11,203 bases of DNA from Clostridiales bacterium (GTDB taxonomy: Bacteria; Bacillota; Clostridia; UBA8921): contig DOHE01000124.1 of assembly GCA_003535395.1 (NCBI GenBank), forward strand, positions 1 to 11,203. Direction: 5' to 3'. Numbering within the stretch: position 1 is the first letter of the stretch; each line of letters starts with the position of its first letter. The translations under genes and the position numbers were made by a program. Positions 9,043 to 11,203 of this stretch are shown one piece after another. The notes beneath the pieces were generated by a model that was not told the DNA's origin, did not search any database, and worked only from the letters and a program-made list of their open reading frames with translations.

Positions 9043-9719
9043 TCCATGTCATCCTCCTCGCCCCGGATGGGATCCGGCACTTCCGCCGTGTCCGCTTCCG
9101 GCCCGGTGCCCTCGGGGGCTTCCTCACCGGCATTCTGCAGGAGCTCATGCATGCGGCTGATCCTTTCGTTTGTGACGACGAACAGGATGGAGGGCAGGAC
9201 CAGGAACCGGGTTTCAGGATCCTGCCAGTTGCCCGCGATCTTTTGGATAATATTAAAATCCCCCAGCTGTCTTAACCCGCTTGCCAGATCCCTGTCCGGC
9301 GGTTTCTTGCGGATAATGTTCAAAGAAAGCATCTTATGGATCAGCTGCCCTGTCTGGACCATGATCTCATTCCGGAGCGTTACTTTTTCCCGTTCTTCCT
9401 CGTAAATCAGCCGCAGGGTATAGAGGAACAGCGTGGTGATGCGGTCCAGCCGGATCCGGTTGTATTCATAGGCATTTTCCAGGGAAATCACGCCGTACTG
9501 GCTGTCCTTCCGGATTTCCCATCCCCCGAAGGCCAGGTATTCGGAAAACAGCTCAAAATTCCGCTCTACGAACCGGTATTCCGGGCTCACTTTCATCATG
9601 CCCTCCCGGGCATCAAAAACATCCCGGAGCAGGAAGGTTTTTGCAAGCAGCAGGCTTAACAGCCTTCGGTATTCTTCTCTTTCAGAGTGATTAAGTTTTT
9701 CATATGCATCAACCCACAT
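9039..9719 (-). CDS. jetB: Wadjet system protein JetB, MukE/KITE-like winged-helix subunit
   Basis: JetB is the small accessory subunit of Wadjet. By analogy with MukE it would dimerise through winged-helix domains, bind the JetA kleisin and help hold DNA near the JetC heads. The protein is 226 residues, consistent with this role. The helical, winged-helix-like body (about 1-195) includes LFSEYLAFGGWEIRKDSQYGVISL (56-79, shown here as landmarks LAFGGWEI and YGVISL), followed by LDRITTLFLYTLRLIYEEE-type helices at 91-109. It ends in a strongly acidic, Pro/Gly-rich tail (about 198-226). The start at 9719 lies inside the jetA 3' end (11-base overlap) and has AGGAAG 9 bases upstream. The stop overlaps the jetC ATG. 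On its own this sequence is only weakly recognisable; the assignment rests mainly on its position between JetA and JetC and on size. I think it is the type II (DUF6063-like) rather than type I (DUF4194) form, from memory of the families. Confidence 0.88.
   Translation of the reverse strand: MWVDAYEKLNHSEREEYRRLLSLLLAKTFLLRDVFDAREGMMKVSPEYRFVERNFELFSEYLAFGGWEIRKDSQYGVISLENAYEYNRIRLDRITTLFLYTLRLIYEEEREKVTLRNEIMVQTGQLIHKMLSLNIIRKKPPDRDLASGLRQLGDFNIIQKIAGNWQDPETRFLVLPSILFVVTNERISRMHELLQNAGEEAPEGTGPEADTAEVPDPIRGEEDDME
9053..9058 (-). promoter_or_regulatory. Ribosome binding site of jetC (AGGAGG) inside the jetB 3' end
   Basis: A perfect AGGAGG on the minus strand lies 10 bases before the jetC ATG at 9042. 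It falls within the Glu/Asp codons of the acidic JetB tail, so the same bases encode the tail and the strongest initiation signal in the operon. Confidence 0.75.
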
Positions 9720-11203
9720 GAGCTTTGACTTCCTTTCTCACAAACCGCATGTTCGGGATCCGGTACCCGCCGGATTCCAGAGTTCCTTCCAGGAATTCGA
9801 CCCGGTAAAACAGGTTCCGATCTCCGGATCTCAGGGTTGCCAGCATCAACAGGATGAAATCATGGTCATTGGAGAGCTTGATTTCCGGGGAGGACAATAC
9901 CACCCGGCCGGCCATCAGCTCTTCAATGTATTTAAGGGCATTCTGACTGGTGTAGATGAGACGCGCCCGGTGTATAAAGCCCTGCACCTGGGAATCTCCG
10001 AATGTTTCCCCGAATTCCGCGATTTTCAATGGGACCCCTTCCCGAAGGGCACTTCGGTCTGTCCGGGTATACAGGGATTTTTCATCGACGAATCCCTGCC
10101 TGTAGAGGTTGATGCACGAATCAAATCCCAGAATCTTTGCCGCGTGGACCGGATTGCGGGCGATGTCTGTCAGCAGGTCCACGAGTTTCCCTTTGATGCT
10201 CCGGTCCGTATTCAGCAGATATCGCATTTTCTCAATGGACGAGCGGGTATAGGCCGTGTTTTTGCGGTCAATCTGTTCCAGCATGGCATCCATGCCTTCA
10301 TACAGGTCCATAATGTTGCTGATTTTCCGAAGGATGTCTTCCATGGCCTCCTCCGGGGCACTGAATTTTCCCCGCTGTATAGCCTGATCCGACATCATCT
10401 GCCGAAGGGGCAGATCGCTTAGCCAGTCTGCCAGGATGCGCAGGATGGGAGCTTTGAACCGGGGCACCGAATCCAGGGTTTTCAGAGGGTGATAGATCCG
10501 GTCCATAATAAGGGTCTTATAGATATCAAAATGCCCTTTCAGCACATCATTGGCTGTGGCAAAATCATTCAGCGCCTGGTGATGGCGGCGGATATTGTTG
10601 TGAAGGGTTTTCAGTTCGTCGATGAGGCGGGTCGTATTGTTGTACGCGGTGACCAGGGCATTGTACAGATAATCATTTCGTTCTGCATCTGCAGTCTTCA
10701 GGGCGGAGTAGGTAGCATATACATAGGAATTGTATTCCCGGGCCTCATCGCTGGTCAGAGACACAAACAGGTCCAGCAGTTTGACGGTATAATCCGGGAG
10801 TGTGATGTCCTCTTCGAAGGAATCCATCCGGTACTCCGTCTCGATCCACTTTGTATCGATCAGCCTCCGGATCAGCAGATGGGCGGTGGCAGAGACGCTG
10901 GCATTCTCTGGACCTGCAGCCGCCGCCGTAGCCGGGCCAGCTGCCGCCGAGCCAGCCGCCGCCGAGCCAGCCACAGTCGGGCCAGCCGCCGCCGAGCCAG
11001 CCGGGCCAGCCGCCGCTGCAAATTCCTGGCGGTCTGCTTCCAGGTCGAGGGTCAGGATCCTTTCGTCCAGGTTGATCATGAGCATGGAGATCAAATCGCT
11101 TCGACTGATGGACATCTCCTGCCGGAACAGCTTATGGAGCACAAGAAGAGCTTCCATATAGAGCTCCCTGTTTTTTGAAACCAGAAGAGAAAAAAGGCTG
11201 GGG
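9709..11203 (-). CDS. jetA: Wadjet system protein JetA, MukF-like kleisin (N-terminus outside window)
   Basis: JetA is the kleisin of Wadjet. It bridges the neck of one JetC head and the cap of the other, recruits JetB, and so closes the DNA-holding ring. The ATG at 11157 is probably not the start. The frame stays open to the right edge and the 15 upstream codons read PSLFSLLVSKNRELY, which joins smoothly to MEALLVLHKLFRQE and looks like the conserved family N-terminus. So 497 residues are visible and probably only about ten are missing (inference). Numbering from the Met at 11157: residues 1-40 form a helical N-terminal segment, about 46-87 is an Ala/Gly/Pro/Ser linker encoded by tandem repeats, about 88-140 resembles a winged-helix domain, and about 140-340 is a long helical bundle. 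The C-terminal part (about 390-482) ends in GYRIPNMRFVRKEV. Its 3' end overlaps jetB by 11 bases. The operon promoter must lie beyond 11203. Assignment rests on N-terminal resemblance to clostridial JetA and operon position. Confidence 0.88.
   Translation of the reverse strand, partial: PSLFSLLVSKNRELYMEALLVLHKLFRQEMSISRSDLISMLMINLDERILTLDLEADRQEFAAAAGPAGSAAAGPTVAGSAAAGSAAAGPATAAAAGPENASVSATAHLLIRRLIDTKWIETEYRMDSFEEDITLPDYTVKLLDLFVSLTSDEAREYNSYVYATYSALKTADAERNDYLYNALVTAYNNTTRLIDELKTLHNNIRRHHQALNDFATANDVLKGHFDIYKTLIMDRIYHPLKTLDSVPRFKAPILRILADWLSDLPLRQMMSDQAIQRGKFSAPEEAMEDILRKISNIMDLYEGMDAMLEQIDRKNTAYTRSSIEKMRYLLNTDRSIKGKLVDLLTDIARNPVHAAKILGFDSCINLYRQGFVDEKSLYTRTDRSALREGVPLKIAEFGETFGDSQVQGFIHRARLIYTSQNALKYIEELMAGRVVLSSPEIKLSNDHDFILLMLATLRSGDRNLFYRVEFLEGTLESGGYRIPNMRFVRKEVKAHVG
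9729..9734 (-). promoter_or_regulatory. Ribosome binding site of jetB (AGGAAG) inside the jetA 3' end
   Basis: On the minus strand AGGAAG lies 9 bases before the ATG at 9719, within the codons for the last JetA residues (RKEV). It supports the start that creates the 11-base overlap with jetA. Confidence 0.6.
10931..11014 (-). repeat. 15-bp in-frame tandem repeat within jetA encoding an Ala/Gly/Pro/Ser linker
   Basis: About 5.6 degenerate copies of a 15-bp unit run head to tail. On the plus strand they read like GCCGAGCCAGCCGCC or GCCGGGCCAGCCGCC, starting at 10931, 10946, 10961, 10976, 10991 (only 9 bases) and 11000. On the coding strand each unit gives a pentapeptide such as AGSAA or AGPAA. 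The unit and the short copy are multiples of three, so gain or loss of copies would change linker length without breaking the frame. Its Ala/Gly-rich coding differs sharply from the charged helical sequence on both sides. Confidence 0.9.

Noticed and set aside
10931..11014. The tandem repeat as a CRISPR array, regulatory iteron or phase-variation switch
   Set aside because: There are no unique spacers between units. It is embedded in an uninterrupted coding frame, and unit lengths are multiples of three, so copy changes would not switch the frame off.

Overview
The window is about 11.2 kb of GC-rich bacterial DNA, coding almost end to end. It most likely comes from a Gram-positive anaerobe or relative (Bacillota, Clostridia-like). 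That placement is inference from the clostridial flavour of the Wadjet proteins, the strong AGGAGG-type ribosome binding sites and the gltBD arrangement; no 16S or other taxonomic marker is present.

Left part (1-4325, + strand): the 3' portion of gltB (glutamate synthase large subunit, 5' end outside the window) followed by a complete gltD (small subunit). Together they make the NADPH-dependent glutamine:2-oxoglutarate aminotransferase (GOGAT), a core nitrogen-assimilation enzyme.

Right part (11203 down to 4328, - strand): a tightly overlapping four-gene operon read jetA-jetB-jetC-jetD. It is a Wadjet plasmid-defence system. JetA is the kleisin (MukF-like), JetB the small winged-helix (MukE/KITE-like) subunit, JetC the SMC-like ATPase with coiled-coil arms, and JetD the Toprim-type nuclease. 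JetB-C-D are complete; jetA runs off the right edge and probably lacks only a few N-terminal residues. Neighbouring genes overlap by 11, 4 and 4 bases, so translation is probably coupled. Protein features suggest the type II-like clostridial branch rather than type I, but this needs a profile search.

In the established Wadjet model, JetABC loads on DNA and extrudes loops using JetC ATPase activity. JetD then cleaves when the machine meets itself on a small closed circle, so plasmids are destroyed and the chromosome is spared. All key catalytic motifs of JetC (Walker A, signature, Walker B) and JetD (Toprim Glu, DxD, C-terminal RLEQE) are present, so the system looks intact.

The two blocks converge tail to tail with only 2 bases between stop codons. 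There is no non-coding stretch of 300 bases anywhere, and no tRNA, IS, CRISPR array or attachment site was seen. The most unusual local feature is a 15-bp tandem repeat in jetA encoding an Ala/Gly/Pro/Ser linker near the kleisin N-terminus.
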